64,000 bases of DNA, from the NCBI GenBank assembly GCA_046331565.1, contig JAXLQP010000005.1:124001-188000 (forward strand). The letters run 5' to 3'. The notes beneath the pieces are model-generated. The model was given only the letters and a program-made list of their open reading frames with translations. It ran no database searches and was not told the origin of the DNA. Every line of letters begins with the position of its first letter. Position 1 is the stretch's first letter. This document shows, in pieces, positions 50,199 through 58,698 of the stretch. Origin of the DNA: DASRDU01 sp046331565. GTDB lineage: Bacteria > Acidobacteriota > Blastocatellia > RBC074. The position numbers were made by a program, and so were the translations under genes.

Positions 50199-50576
50199 AC
50201 TATCCCCCGTCTGAGACGTGAATAGTCAGATCGAGGCACACCAACATTCACCTGGATAATCACAGGGTTCGATTTTCAGAGGGTATAGCGAAACGTCACC
50301 ATCGGTTGAGCGACGACAGCGACAACAGGAAACACGACGGCCTGAAAGCAGTCAGAGGCAGAACCGTGAGTGATTCCCTGACAGGCCGGGCGACCGCGCG
50401 CCTGCCTGGTGAAGACAAAATTTCAATTCGGTACAGTCTACTGGTTTTCGCTGAATCGGTCAGTCAGTGTCGGGTTGATTGCTGATTCCGGCAGTTGGAG
50501 GTGAAAGGGCTGAGCGGGCGTTCCAACAGGTTCGGAGCGGCTGGAAGCCGGAATCATTCGGGTGCGGCTCTGATCA
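50199..50576. other. 378-bp gap without a gene
   Basis: It lies between the CAP gene and the end of the TPR gene, both on the minus strand. No repeat family, RNA gene or coding frame could be supported. Confidence 0.5.
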
Positions 50577-52661
50577 TTATTTCAGAGCGATTTTCAACTT
50601 GTCTTTCAGGCGGGCCACTTCGCTGGCTTCGACTGAAAGCTGCAAGGCCTTTTCCCAGTGCCTGCGCGCTTCCGCGAGGCGACCCAGGTCTCTGAGGACA
50701 TCACCGAGATGTTCATAGATCAGGGCATTGTTCCGCGCGTAGAGCTTCGCTTTTTCAAGCTGCACACGCGCCTGTTCAAGGCGGCCCAACTTATAATTCG
50801 CCCAGCCGAGGCTGTCAAGAAAATTTCCATTCGTCGGTTCAATATTGACGGCTCGTTCAATCAGCCTGACCGCTTCTTCGAGCCGCTCGCCCCGACCAGT
50901 GAGAAAATAGCCGAGATTGTTGAGCGCCGTCGCATTTTCAGGATCGCGGCGCAGCAGTTCGCGCAGCGTTCTTTCTGAATCGCTGTGATGCCCGGCCTTG
51001 TCCTGCACCGAGCTGAGATGAATCAGCAGGTTGTCATCATCCGGGCTGAGTTGCAGCGCCCGGCGCACTGAGGCTTCGGCTTCACCGAATTGTCCGGTCT
51101 GCAACTGCACGTTGCTGAGAATCAGGTAAACGCTGGCATCGTCGGAGGCTGCTGACGGGTGTTCAGAAATCATGCTGCGCAGCAGATCGGCGCTTTCCTG
51201 GTAACTGCCGGTTTCGCTCAGCAGCAGAGCTTCAGTGAACTTGAATGAACGCTCTTCAGGATGCCGCCGACTCGCCGCGCGGGTCAGTTCCAGCGCCTCG
51301 CGCTTGCGGCCTTCCTCGCGCAGCGTTTCGATGCTGATGGAATCGAGCAGCGGGCTGTTTTCTCCCAGCAGTTTCTGCGTCCGCGCATAAACCGACTGAA
51401 TCTTCTGTTTGTTACCGGCCCGTGAACACAGGCGCACCAGACGGCTCGTCACATCGCCGAGCAGCGCCAGCCCCTGCGGTTCCGGGCGCCCCTGCGCCAC
51501 CAGCCCGTCAAAAATCTGTTCGTACTGAGCGATGGCGTCCTCGCCCCGCCCCAGTTCATCATAAGTTTCACCCAGATTGAGCCGCAGCCGGATTTTTGAA
51601 GTGTCGTCAGATTGCGCGATGCCCTGCTTCAGAGTCTCAACCGCCTCGACGCGCTGACCGGCGCGACGCTGCGCAATGGCCAGCAATTCAACCGCGCTCG
51701 AATTGGTCGGATCGCGTTTGACCGCCTGGCGCAAACGACTGACGGCCTGCGCGTATTGCCCGGCCCGCATCTGCGCCGTGCCATAACCGATCTGCAAAGG
51801 CGGGCTGTCAGCCGTGCGCGTGAGTTGAGCGTAGGCCTGCAATTCGTCGCTGATCGTGGGTGAATAGCGCAGGGTGCGAATCAGATTGCTGGCATATTCG
51901 GCTGAATCCGGCTCCATTTCATAAGCGCGGCGCGCGGCTTCGATGGCTTCTTTCGGTTTGCCGCGCTGCAGGTAAAGCTGCGAAAGCTGATGATAAGCCC
52001 GCTCGGTTGACAGTTCGCTGCTCGTCAGCCGCGAGTAAAAGTTGATGTCATTCGACACGGGCGCGGCGGCCCACCGCTCCAGTGACTGCAGTTGCCGGGC
52101 GTCGTCCTTTTTGGATTCGTAAAGATCAGCCAGAAAAGCCCACGCTTCCGCATTGCCCGGATCAAGGCGTCCGACCTGTTCATATTCACGAATGGCGCGA
52201 TTGACGAGTTCAGGGCGCGGCTGCTTTTCAATGCGCACCGCAAAGATGTAAAGACGCGCCAGCAGTTTGTGTCCGTTGAGCGAGTCAGGATCAAGTTTGA
52301 TGGCTTCGAGTCCCTCACGTTCGGCATCGTCGAGCCGCTGCGTGTAAAACAGGTAGACTTCGCCAAGATCAGCGTGCGGTTCAGCCGCCGTCGGATCAAG
52401 CCGGATCACTTCGCGCAAAGCGGCAATGGCTTCCCTGATCGCCGGTGGCCGTTGCGCGAGCAGTTGATGAGCTTCCATATATCGCAGGTAAGCGCGCTTT
52501 TTGGCTGCCGGGTCAGTTGGCTGCATGACAGACTGATCCTGCGCGGCGACAGTTGGCGCACTGCTGCCCGGCCCGGTCTGGCCGCTGACCAGCGAAGCCA
52601 TCAGGACGACCAGCCCGACCGCCAGCATTACCATTCCCGGTTTGCGATTAATGAAAGACAT
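50577..52661 (-). CDS. Large secreted TPR protein
   Basis: A 694-residue protein. ATG 52661 with GAGGA about 7 bp upstream gives a signal peptide (MVMLAVGLVVLMASLVSGQ); a longer in-frame start at 52820 would run into the neighbouring membrane-protein gene in another frame and is rejected. The mature part is made of about a dozen TPR units from residue 60 to the C-terminus (IAALREVIRLDPTAAEPHAD, AIREYEQVGRLDPGNAEAWA, AVSRLRQAVKRDPTNSSAVE, LGWANYKLGRLEQARVQLEK). Such long periplasmic TPR solenoids act in secretion, cell-surface assembly or polysaccharide export. It is downstream of a small membrane protein and a GspG-like protein on the same strand. Confidence 0.88.
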   Translation of the reverse strand: MSFINRKPGMVMLAVGLVVLMASLVSGQTGPGSSAPTVAAQDQSVMQPTDPAAKKRAYLRYMEAHQLLAQRPPAIREAIAALREVIRLDPTAAEPHADLGEVYLFYTQRLDDAEREGLEAIKLDPDSLNGHKLLARLYIFAVRIEKQPRPELVNRAIREYEQVGRLDPGNAEAWAFLADLYESKKDDARQLQSLERWAAAPVSNDINFYSRLTSSELSTERAYHQLSQLYLQRGKPKEAIEAARRAYEMEPDSAEYASNLIRTLRYSPTISDELQAYAQLTRTADSPPLQIGYGTAQMRAGQYAQAVSRLRQAVKRDPTNSSAVELLAIAQRRAGQRVEAVETLKQGIAQSDDTSKIRLRLNLGETYDELGRGEDAIAQYEQIFDGLVAQGRPEPQGLALLGDVTSRLVRLCSRAGNKQKIQSVYARTQKLLGENSPLLDSISIETLREEGRKREALELTRAASRRHPEERSFKFTEALLLSETGSYQESADLLRSMISEHPSAASDDASVYLILSNVQLQTGQFGEAEASVRRALQLSPDDDNLLIHLSSVQDKAGHHSDSERTLRELLRRDPENATALNNLGYFLTGRGERLEEAVRLIERAVNIEPTNGNFLDSLGWANYKLGRLEQARVQLEKAKLYARNNALIYEHLGDVLRDLGRLAEARRHWEKALQLSVEASEVARLKDKLKIALK

Positions 52662-52716
52662 CTGAAATCCTCGATAAAACCGAAATTGCCATTGCCCGCG
52701 AGCAGGCGCGGCAGCC

Positions 52717-53241
52717 TTACTGAAAAATTCTTTCGCGCGGAGCCGCCTCTTCGGCAGATGCGGCCTGAGCCGCGGCGGCCACTCGTTCCCACTCCCAGCG
52801 ACGCGGGAAGCCGTAAGCAATCAGCAGCAGACCCGCAATGCCCAGCCGCAGACTGAAACCTGAATCGCCTGTCAGCAGAGTGCCAGCCATTCCCAGTATA
52901 CCAATGACCTCGCCCAGCGCGGCACAGATAATTGAGACGGTACTCAGCCTTCCCAGAACGGCGGGCACGCCCTTTCTTGCGGCCATTTGCAGTTGCCCGC
53001 GCGACAGCACCACACGCCGCAGCATCATGGCCACCAGCACCCCGCCGCCGACCATCACCAGCGAGGCATAACGAAAAGCCTCATAAAATTCAGACGACGC
53101 CTGACGCGACGCGCCAAGTGAAACGATGCGGGCCACCAGCAGGTAAATCACCACCGTCACGCCGAACAGGACGACCATGGTTCTGGTGAATTTGAATCGC
53201 GCCGCCAGCGACTTCTGCGTGGTGGCAGAGAGTTGGTTCAT
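52717..53241 (-). CDS. Small hypothetical membrane protein with three to four helices
   Basis: A 174-residue protein from ATG 53241 (ATG 53256 is an alternative; a TTG at 53271 would overlap the upstream stop). Helices: MVVLFGVTVVIYLLVARIVS, YASLVMVGGGVLVAMMLRRV, VSIICAALGEVIGILGMAGT and LRLGIAGLLLIAYGF. A charged C-terminal tail follows (EEAAPRERIF). No family is recognised. It sits between the GspG-like gene and the TPR gene with short gaps, so the three are probably one operon. Confidence 0.75.
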   Translation of the reverse strand: MNQLSATTQKSLAARFKFTRTMVVLFGVTVVIYLLVARIVSLGASRQASSEFYEAFRYASLVMVGGGVLVAMMLRRVVLSRGQLQMAARKGVPAVLGRLSTVSIICAALGEVIGILGMAGTLLTGDSGFSLRLGIAGLLLIAYGFPRRWEWERVAAAAQAASAEEAAPRERIFQ

Positions 53242-53271
53242 CGCTCCCTCAGTCATTGAAAGGAAAGGCAA

Positions 53272-53883
53272 TCACTGCGCCACTGAGCGCAGCGTGCCGT
53301 TTTCCATCAGCAGATCATCGGCAGTGCCCGACTGCTCATCCGGCCCCGCAGAAATCAACTGATAACTGCTCGCCGTGCCGCGATAAATCAACTGGCTGCC
53401 CCACAGATCATTGCGCAGCGCGGCAAACTGCGGCGGCAACTGATCCAGCACTTTGAGAAAATCCTCAGTCACAATGTAGCTGCCGTGATCGCGTTTGTAA
53501 GCTTCCAGCCCTTCAGCAAGCTGCTGCATCAGGGCGGTCGTGCGTCTGATCTTTTCGCGGCGCACGGCTTCGGCCACCAGTTCGAGCGATTCCCATTTGC
53601 GATCACCGAGGCGAATTTCGACCGGCTGCCAGCCCGCGTCGGTGCGCGCAAAACGAAAGGCGGTTTCGATCTGCGCTTCAACCACCATCTCGCTGCCGGT
53701 GAGTCCGGGCAGCAAACGTTTGATGCGCACCTGATCCTTTGGCAGTTCGCCGCCGCCGAGATGCCGCAGCAGGTCGCGCGCGCGCGCGGCATCAAGTCGG
53801 CCCTGCGCTTCGGCCAGCAGCAGGGCGCTGACAGCGAACAGACAGGCTCCGGTTCCGATCAGTATTCTCATCCGATGTTTCAT
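53272..53883 (-). CDS. GspG-like pseudopilin-related protein
   Basis: A 203-residue protein from ATG 53883 (ATG 53898 and 53871 are alternatives; no clear ribosome-binding site). An N-terminal hydrophobic stretch (ILIGTGACLFAVSALLLAEA) anchors or exports it. The C-terminal part resembles type II secretion GspG: MQQLAEGLEAYKRDHGSYIV, then NDLWGSQLIYRGTASSYQLI and SAGPDEQSGTADDL, the calcium-loop region. The prepilin peptidase site with Gly and Phe-Thr-Leu-x-Glu is not present, so it may be a stand-alone relative of the domain rather than a pilin. The stop is followed directly by the small membrane protein gene. Confidence 0.72.
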   Translation of the reverse strand: MKHRMRILIGTGACLFAVSALLLAEAQGRLDAARARDLLRHLGGGELPKDQVRIKRLLPGLTGSEMVVEAQIETAFRFARTDAGWQPVEIRLGDRKWESLELVAEAVRREKIRRTTALMQQLAEGLEAYKRDHGSYIVTEDFLKVLDQLPPQFAALRNDLWGSQLIYRGTASSYQLISAGPDEQSGTADDLLMENGTLRSVAQ

Positions 53884-53898
53884 GCAAAGCCGGGTCAT

Positions 53899-54287
53899 TG
53901 GCGGCGCTGAATGTGAGCGGTTTCTGCGGAAGTTACCAGTGCGGCCCCGCTGCGGCCCCGCCGGACTGAAGCAGAACGGTTTGGATGGTAGCATCAGAGC
54001 GGCACAGGCAAAAGGCCGGAGCCGCAATCAGACGGGACGATGACGGCAGGGTGGCGGCTGGTTTGTCAATTCACATTTTTTCCGTGCTGGCATCAGCAGT
54101 TGAATCGTTGTAATATCTTCGCTGTTATTTTGCAGCCCCCGGAGCAATTCATCAATGACTTTTCAAGCGGGCGGCCAGCGACAGAATGATCGGAACCGGC
54201 TGGAAAACAGCACCCGGATTTGCTTACACCAATGAAATTATCTGACGCATCCAGCACACTCATGTTTGAGCGGAGGCTTGTCACTTT
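53899..54287. other. 389-bp divergent intergenic region
   Basis: It lies between the minus-strand GspG-like gene and the plus-strand zinc-ribbon/FHA island and should hold promoters for both. A plus-strand pair is marked at 54100-54128; nothing else is clear. Confidence 0.5.
54100..54128 (+). promoter_or_regulatory. Possible promoter of the FHA/kinase island
   Basis: TTGAAT (54100-54105), 17-bp spacer, TGTTAT (54123-54128); leader of about 155 nt to ATG 54288. Confidence 0.35.
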
Positions 54288-55031
54288 ATGATCAAATGTC
54301 ACAACTGCGGCACTGATAATCTGGACGGCTCTGAGTACTGCGACGAATGTGGCAGCAGGCTGGTGGTAGCGGCAGCGGGCAATCACAGTTCCGGTTATCT
54401 GCCTCCGCAACCGCCGCCGCCGCCGACTTTCACCAGAGAAACGATTACGCCCAAACCGGCGACTCCGTACACACCGCCGCCCCCGCCGCCGGTGCCGCAA
54501 ACACCATCACAGATCACGCAGGTTCCGACGCAGCAGTCGCCTGCGCCGCCGAGTCCGCAGGTCTTTCAGCCGCCGACTGTCCAGCCGCAACCAGCGCAGC
54601 CCGTCCAGTCACAACCCGTCCAGCGGGCCGGTGGCAGCAAGACCGTGGCGCTGCGGCCCGGAGCCGGATCATATGAAAATTATGAGATGGCAGCGGCAGG
54701 CGCGCGCGCCAAACTCGTCATTCAGCGCGGTGGCCGCGTCGGCAGAGAGTTCGCCATTCTCAATGATGAATCACTGATCGGACGCTGGGATGCCGACGGC
54801 GGCATCTTCCCGGACGTTGACCTGGACCAGGATGACCCGGAAGCCAAGGTGTCGCGCCGCCACGCGCGCATCGTCAGCAACGGCAGCCAGTTTTTCATTG
54901 AAGACCTGGGCAGCACCAATGGCACGTTTGTCAATCGCGGCCAGCGGCTGCTGCCGGGCAATCGGCATCCGCTGAACAACGGCGATGAAATTATCGTTGG
55001 CAAAACTTTTCTGAGATTTGTCTTGAATTGA
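54288..55031 (+). CDS. Zinc-ribbon, proline-rich, FHA protein
   Basis: A 247-residue protein. Residues 1-26 are a zinc ribbon (CHNCGTDNLDG, then YCDECGSRL). Residues about 36-118 are a disordered Pro/Gln/Thr-rich linker with PPPPPP runs and many TP/SP steps, good substrates for a proline-tolerant Ser/Thr kinase. Residues about 140-247 are an FHA domain binding phosphothreonine: ESLIGRWDADGG, VSRRHARIVSNG, FIEDLGSTNGTFVN and LNNGDEIIVG; Arg, Ser, Arg-His and Asn contacts are all present. It is the first gene of the island and probably a docking protein for the kinase encoded next. Confidence 0.88.
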   Translation: MIKCHNCGTDNLDGSEYCDECGSRLVVAAAGNHSSGYLPPQPPPPPTFTRETITPKPATPYTPPPPPPVPQTPSQITQVPTQQSPAPPSPQVFQPPTVQPQPAQPVQSQPVQRAGGSKTVALRPGAGSYENYEMAAAGARAKLVIQRGGRVGREFAILNDESLIGRWDADGGIFPDVDLDQDDPEAKVSRRHARIVSNGSQFFIEDLGSTNGTFVNRGQRLLPGNRHPLNNGDEIIVGKTFLRFVLN

Positions 55032-55118
55032 ACGCTGAGCGGGAAGCAGGAATTCTGAAGTAAAAAGTGATGACGGCATTTTCTGCTTTATTACTCAGCG
55101 CTTCTCCTCATTTCCGCT

Positions 55119-56618
55119 ATGCCTTTTTGTCCCGAATGCGGAGCGTCCACAGCGGCAGAAGATCCATACTGCGGTGAATGTGGCGCGTGGCAGGATATCG
55201 CAGTCAAACCGACGGGCCTGCCCGGCACCCAGACTGTCGGAGGAACGTCGCATATGAGCATGACCGGTTCTGGCAACACCCCCACAGGACTCCAACTGGC
55301 GGCTGGCACGCTGCTGGCCGACCGGTACAAGGTCGTCAAACGCATCGGCGGCGGCGGCATGGGATCAGTCTATCGCGCCGAAGACCGCAACCTCGCCAGC
55401 CGCACCGTCGCGGTCAAGGAGATGATCGAAATGTTCGCGGACGAAACTGCCCGCGAAAAGGCGATTGAGGATTTCAAGCGCGAATCGGAACTGCTCGCCC
55501 GGCTCGAACATCCCTCGATTCCCACGATCTACGATTACTTCTTCGATGCCACGCGGGGCCGCTATTACCTGGTCATGAAATACATTGACGGCGGCGACCT
55601 GGCGATGCGGCAGAAGGAATCGGGCGGCAAGGTGGATGAACAGATCGTCACGCAATGGGCCATTCAAATCTGCGACGTGCTTGATTTCATTCATTCGCAG
55701 GATCCGCCGATCATTTACCGCGATCTGAAACCGGCCAACCTGATGATTGATTCGCGCAGCAACCGGATTATGCTGGTTGATTTCGGCATTGCGCGCTTCG
55801 TGGCGCCGCAGCAGCAGAAAGGCGTCACGGCCATCGGCACGATGGGTTATGCGCCGCCGGAACTTTTTGCCGGCAACGTCGAACCGCGCTCGGATATTTA
55901 TTCGCTTGGCGCGACGATGTTTCACCTGCTGACCGGAGTTGATCCGCAGGACAATCCGCTGCTGATTTTTGATTTCACCAAGAATCCCAGGCCGCGCCAG
56001 CTCAATCCGGCAATCTCTGCGCGGATGGAAGAAATTCTTTGCCGCGCGGTTGAGTACAAGCCCGAAAATCGTTTCGATTCGGCCAAAGCCTTCGGGCGTG
56101 AACTTGAGCTGCATCTTGAGGCGCTCAAACGCGGCGAAATCGTCATGCCGGGCCTGGGTGAAAACATCGGCACGTCGCAACTCGCCGGCAGCCTGGCCTG
56201 TGTCGGTTGCGGGCGCGAACTCAATCCGGGCGATTCGTTCTGCGCGTGGTGCGGCACCAGACAGCCGCCGCCTGGTTCACAGCGCGTGACGGCGCGCCTG
56301 GTCGTGGTCGGCACGACCGAAATGGACGCCCAGTTTGCGCTCAGTCCACAGATTGAAAGCCTGATCGGACGGCTTGATCCGAATCGCGGCATTCACCCGG
56401 AAGTTGATTTATCGCGGTATGATCCGTCAGCGCGCGTGTCGCGGCGGCATGCCCGGATTTTTGTCCAGAACAATCAATACCTGATCGAAGACCTGAACAG
56501 TTCCAACGGGACATTTATCAATGGTCAGTTCCGACTGACGCCGCGCCAGCCGCACCCGCTGAACAGCGGTGACGAAGTCAGGCTGGGTGAGACGCGGCTG
56601 AAGTTTGTCGTTGGCTGA
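55119..56618 (+). CDS. Ser/Thr protein kinase with two zinc ribbons and FHA domain
   Basis: A 499-residue cytoplasmic kinase. A zinc ribbon (FCPECGASTAAEDPYCGECG) at 1-22 is followed by a Hanks-type kinase domain (about 68-335): glycine loop RIGGGGMGSVYRAED, catalytic Lys in VAVKEM, HPSIPTIYDYF, YRDLKPANLMID (catalytic Asp), LVDFGIAR (metal-binding DFG), GTMGYAPPE and RSDIYSLGATM. Next come a second ribbon (CVGCGRELNPG, FCAWCGTRQ) near 362-388 and an FHA domain (about 395-499: SLIGRLDPNRG, VSRRHARIFV, LNSSNGTFINGQ). There is no membrane helix or PASTA sensor. It should phosphorylate Thr sites bound by the FHA proteins around it; the phosphatase at 58699 would reverse this. Confidence 0.95.
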   Translation: MPFCPECGASTAAEDPYCGECGAWQDIAVKPTGLPGTQTVGGTSHMSMTGSGNTPTGLQLAAGTLLADRYKVVKRIGGGGMGSVYRAEDRNLASRTVAVKEMIEMFADETAREKAIEDFKRESELLARLEHPSIPTIYDYFFDATRGRYYLVMKYIDGGDLAMRQKESGGKVDEQIVTQWAIQICDVLDFIHSQDPPIIYRDLKPANLMIDSRSNRIMLVDFGIARFVAPQQQKGVTAIGTMGYAPPELFAGNVEPRSDIYSLGATMFHLLTGVDPQDNPLLIFDFTKNPRPRQLNPAISARMEEILCRAVEYKPENRFDSAKAFGRELELHLEALKRGEIVMPGLGENIGTSQLAGSLACVGCGRELNPGDSFCAWCGTRQPPPGSQRVTARLVVVGTTEMDAQFALSPQIESLIGRLDPNRGIHPEVDLSRYDPSARVSRRHARIFVQNNQYLIEDLNSSNGTFINGQFRLTPRQPHPLNSGDEVRLGETRLKFVVG

Positions 56619-56728
56619 GGCGTCCCCGGCCTCTCACAAGTCAGTCCTGACCCTTGCAAAATCACCCTGCATGAACCACCCTGAGGTGCTGTGGCTGACA
56701 TGTGGTCAGTGATCAGAAACGACCCTGA

Positions 56729-57232
56729 ATGATGAATTCACAACGGACCAAGGCAGTCTCGCTGTCCGGCCCCGCCCCCCGCGAAGCCGATGTGGTGCAC
56801 GTGGCACAGCGCAGTCTGCCGCTCGCCAGCGTCGGTTTGCGCTGCGGAGCCTTCCTGCTCGATTACATTCTGATGATGCTTGTCCCGGCGGTGACGATCT
56901 CGATTGCGCTGCTCTTCAAGCGTTCGTTTCCTGACCTGGCCTGGACGATTCTGTATGCCGGTTATGCGGCGGCCCTCGGCCTGCTGCTGATCAACTGGAT
57001 TTATCTGGTCAGAACCGACGGCCAGACGCTCGGCAAACGGATTCTCGGCATTCAGATTGTCCGCCGCGATGGTGGCCGACTCGGTTATCGTGAAGCCCTG
57101 CTGCGCCACCTGCTCGGCTATCCGCTGAGCGCGCTGGTCGGCGGGCTGGGTTTTTTGTGGATTTTATGGGATCAGCGACAGGAAGGCTGGCACGACAAGC
57201 TGGCCGGAACCGTCGTCATCAGGTTGCAATAA
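56729..57232 (+). CDS. RDD-family membrane protein
   Basis: A 167-residue protein with three membrane helices in an RDD domain: LRCGAFLLDYILMMLVPAVT (R and D of the name motif), ILYAGYAAALGLLLINWIYL, and LSALVGGLGFLWILWD. The linking motif RTDGQTLGKRILGIQIVRRD and the end WHDKLAGTVVIR are typical. Start ATG 56729, with a second ATG directly after. RDD proteins are small membrane proteins of unknown role, often fused to or next to signalling and secretion genes. A larger ribbon/RDD protein is encoded at 28236-29438. In this island it may be the membrane target of kinase signalling. Confidence 0.85.
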   Translation: MMNSQRTKAVSLSGPAPREADVVHVAQRSLPLASVGLRCGAFLLDYILMMLVPAVTISIALLFKRSFPDLAWTILYAGYAAALGLLLINWIYLVRTDGQTLGKRILGIQIVRRDGGRLGYREALLRHLLGYPLSALVGGLGFLWILWDQRQEGWHDKLAGTVVIRLQ

Positions 57233-57336
57233 TTCGTTGAATTGAAATTCAGCAGATCAGTCCCTGCGACCGCCCACCAGCGGCTGATCTGTGCAAGCCC
57301 CGGTCTCGCTGACCAGGCAACTTCGGAGGAAGTGAG

Positions 57337-58674
57337 ATGCTGGTTGTGAATTGTAAAAGTTGTGGCGCGGCCAACGAAGCAGAAGCGAAATTCTGTCTGG
57401 ATTGCGGCAGGCGACTCGGCAGCAGTGCCGCCGCCGATGAAGCAGTGTCATCAACTCCGGCGCTGACCCCGGCCAGCGAACAGGTCAGAACCGAAATGAT
57501 TTCCATTCAGGTAACCCAGAACGGGTCAGCCTCAACCAGTGCGGTTTCCGGCAATCCGCGGCAGGCGGTGGTCGCCATGCCTTCAATCTCTGAAATGCTG
57601 GTTCCGCCGACCCAGGCGGCAGCACCGGTCGAAGAAAGCGCCAGCACCCGCGCCGTGCGGGAACTGGCCCGCGCTTCGGGACTGTCGTCACAGTCGCGGT
57701 TCGGCTTTCCGCTGCGCATTATGCTGGCTGCGCTGGCCCTGGCCCTGGCCATCGGCGCGTGGCTGATGTACCGCGATCAGACGCATGCTTCCACGGGCAA
57801 TCGCAATCCGTTCAATTTTTCTGCGCCCGATGAAATCAGCCGCCGGATGACTCAGCTTGGTGAACGTTACCGGAATGAAGGCAATTATGAAGCGGCCCTC
57901 GAACAGTTCCGCGAGGCGCTCAAGCTGACGCCGCGTGACACTCAAGCCCAGTTTCTGCTGGCCCGCACTTATAACTCCGCTGGCAACGTCGAAGAGGCGA
58001 TTCAGTCTTATTCGCGCGTGCTTGAAACTGATCCGAAGCACCTCGAAGCGCGCCTCGCCCTGGCTGAAATCTATCGCAATCGCGGGCAGTGGAACGACGC
58101 CGAACGCGAATATCGCCGAATCATCAACATTGACCCGCACAGCGAACAGGCGCAGGTCGCCATTGACGCGCTGGAACGGCCTTCGATTGATCGGCCTTCG
58201 GGTTATTCGATGCTGACAACGATGCGCCGCAATGCGCGCCAGCGCCGCGTTGATCTGCCCCCGGCAGCCGATCATTCCAGCGTCACGCTGCCGATCTCTG
58301 ATCTGGCGCTCGACCCGGTTCCGTCCGCGCCATCAAACACCAACGAAGCCGAAGAGTCAGCCGAAATGGAACGCACCCGCCGCAATATGGCTGCCGCTTA
58401 CAAGAATCGCGGGCTGCGGTTTGATTCTGCCAGGCGTTATGCCGATGCAATCAAGGAGTATCAGAAGGCGCTCTATCTGACGCCGGAAGACAATGACCTG
58501 CATTACCTGATGGGCCTGGCTTATTACCAGGCCGGACAGTACGCGATGGCCATTGATCATTACCGGAAATGCACCTCCGGCCAGTATGCCGCGGTCGCAC
58601 ACAACTCAGTCAGCCGGGCTGATGAAGAGGCCCGCAAGGCTGCCCGCAAACAGAAAAAACAACAGAAAGGCTGA
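57337..58674 (+). CDS. Zinc-ribbon membrane protein with TPR domain
   Basis: A 445-residue protein with GGAGGAAG just upstream of ATG 57337. Zinc ribbon at 1-27 (CKSCGAANEAEAKFCLDCGR), disordered linker to about 125, one membrane helix (IMLAALALALAIGAWLMY), then TPR units at about 165-275 (NEGNYEAALEQFREALKLTP, AIQSYSRVLETDPKHLEARL) and again at 345-430 (ARRYADAIKEYQKALYLTP). The C-terminus is Lys/Ala-rich (ARKAARKQKKQQKG). With the ribbon inside and the TPR outside, it could link cytoplasmic kinase signalling to periplasmic partners. The next gene starts 24 bp later, so they are co-transcribed. Confidence 0.85.
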   Translation: MLVVNCKSCGAANEAEAKFCLDCGRRLGSSAAADEAVSSTPALTPASEQVRTEMISIQVTQNGSASTSAVSGNPRQAVVAMPSISEMLVPPTQAAAPVEESASTRAVRELARASGLSSQSRFGFPLRIMLAALALALAIGAWLMYRDQTHASTGNRNPFNFSAPDEISRRMTQLGERYRNEGNYEAALEQFREALKLTPRDTQAQFLLARTYNSAGNVEEAIQSYSRVLETDPKHLEARLALAEIYRNRGQWNDAEREYRRIINIDPHSEQAQVAIDALERPSIDRPSGYSMLTTMRRNARQRRVDLPPAADHSSVTLPISDLALDPVPSAPSNTNEAEESAEMERTRRNMAAAYKNRGLRFDSARRYADAIKEYQKALYLTPEDNDLHYLMGLAYYQAGQYAMAIDHYRKCTSGQYAAVAHNSVSRADEEARKAARKQKKQQKG

Positions 58675-58698
58675 ACCGGCGTTCCACTTTGTCCCCCT

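Noticed and set aside
52662..52820. N-terminal extension of the large TPR protein
   Set aside because: It is rich in Arg/Pro, overlaps the upstream membrane-protein gene, and would bury the signal peptide that begins at 52661.
55365..56180. A 271-codon open frame on the minus strand
   Set aside because: Antisense to the Ser/Thr kinase domain, which is fully supported by motifs.
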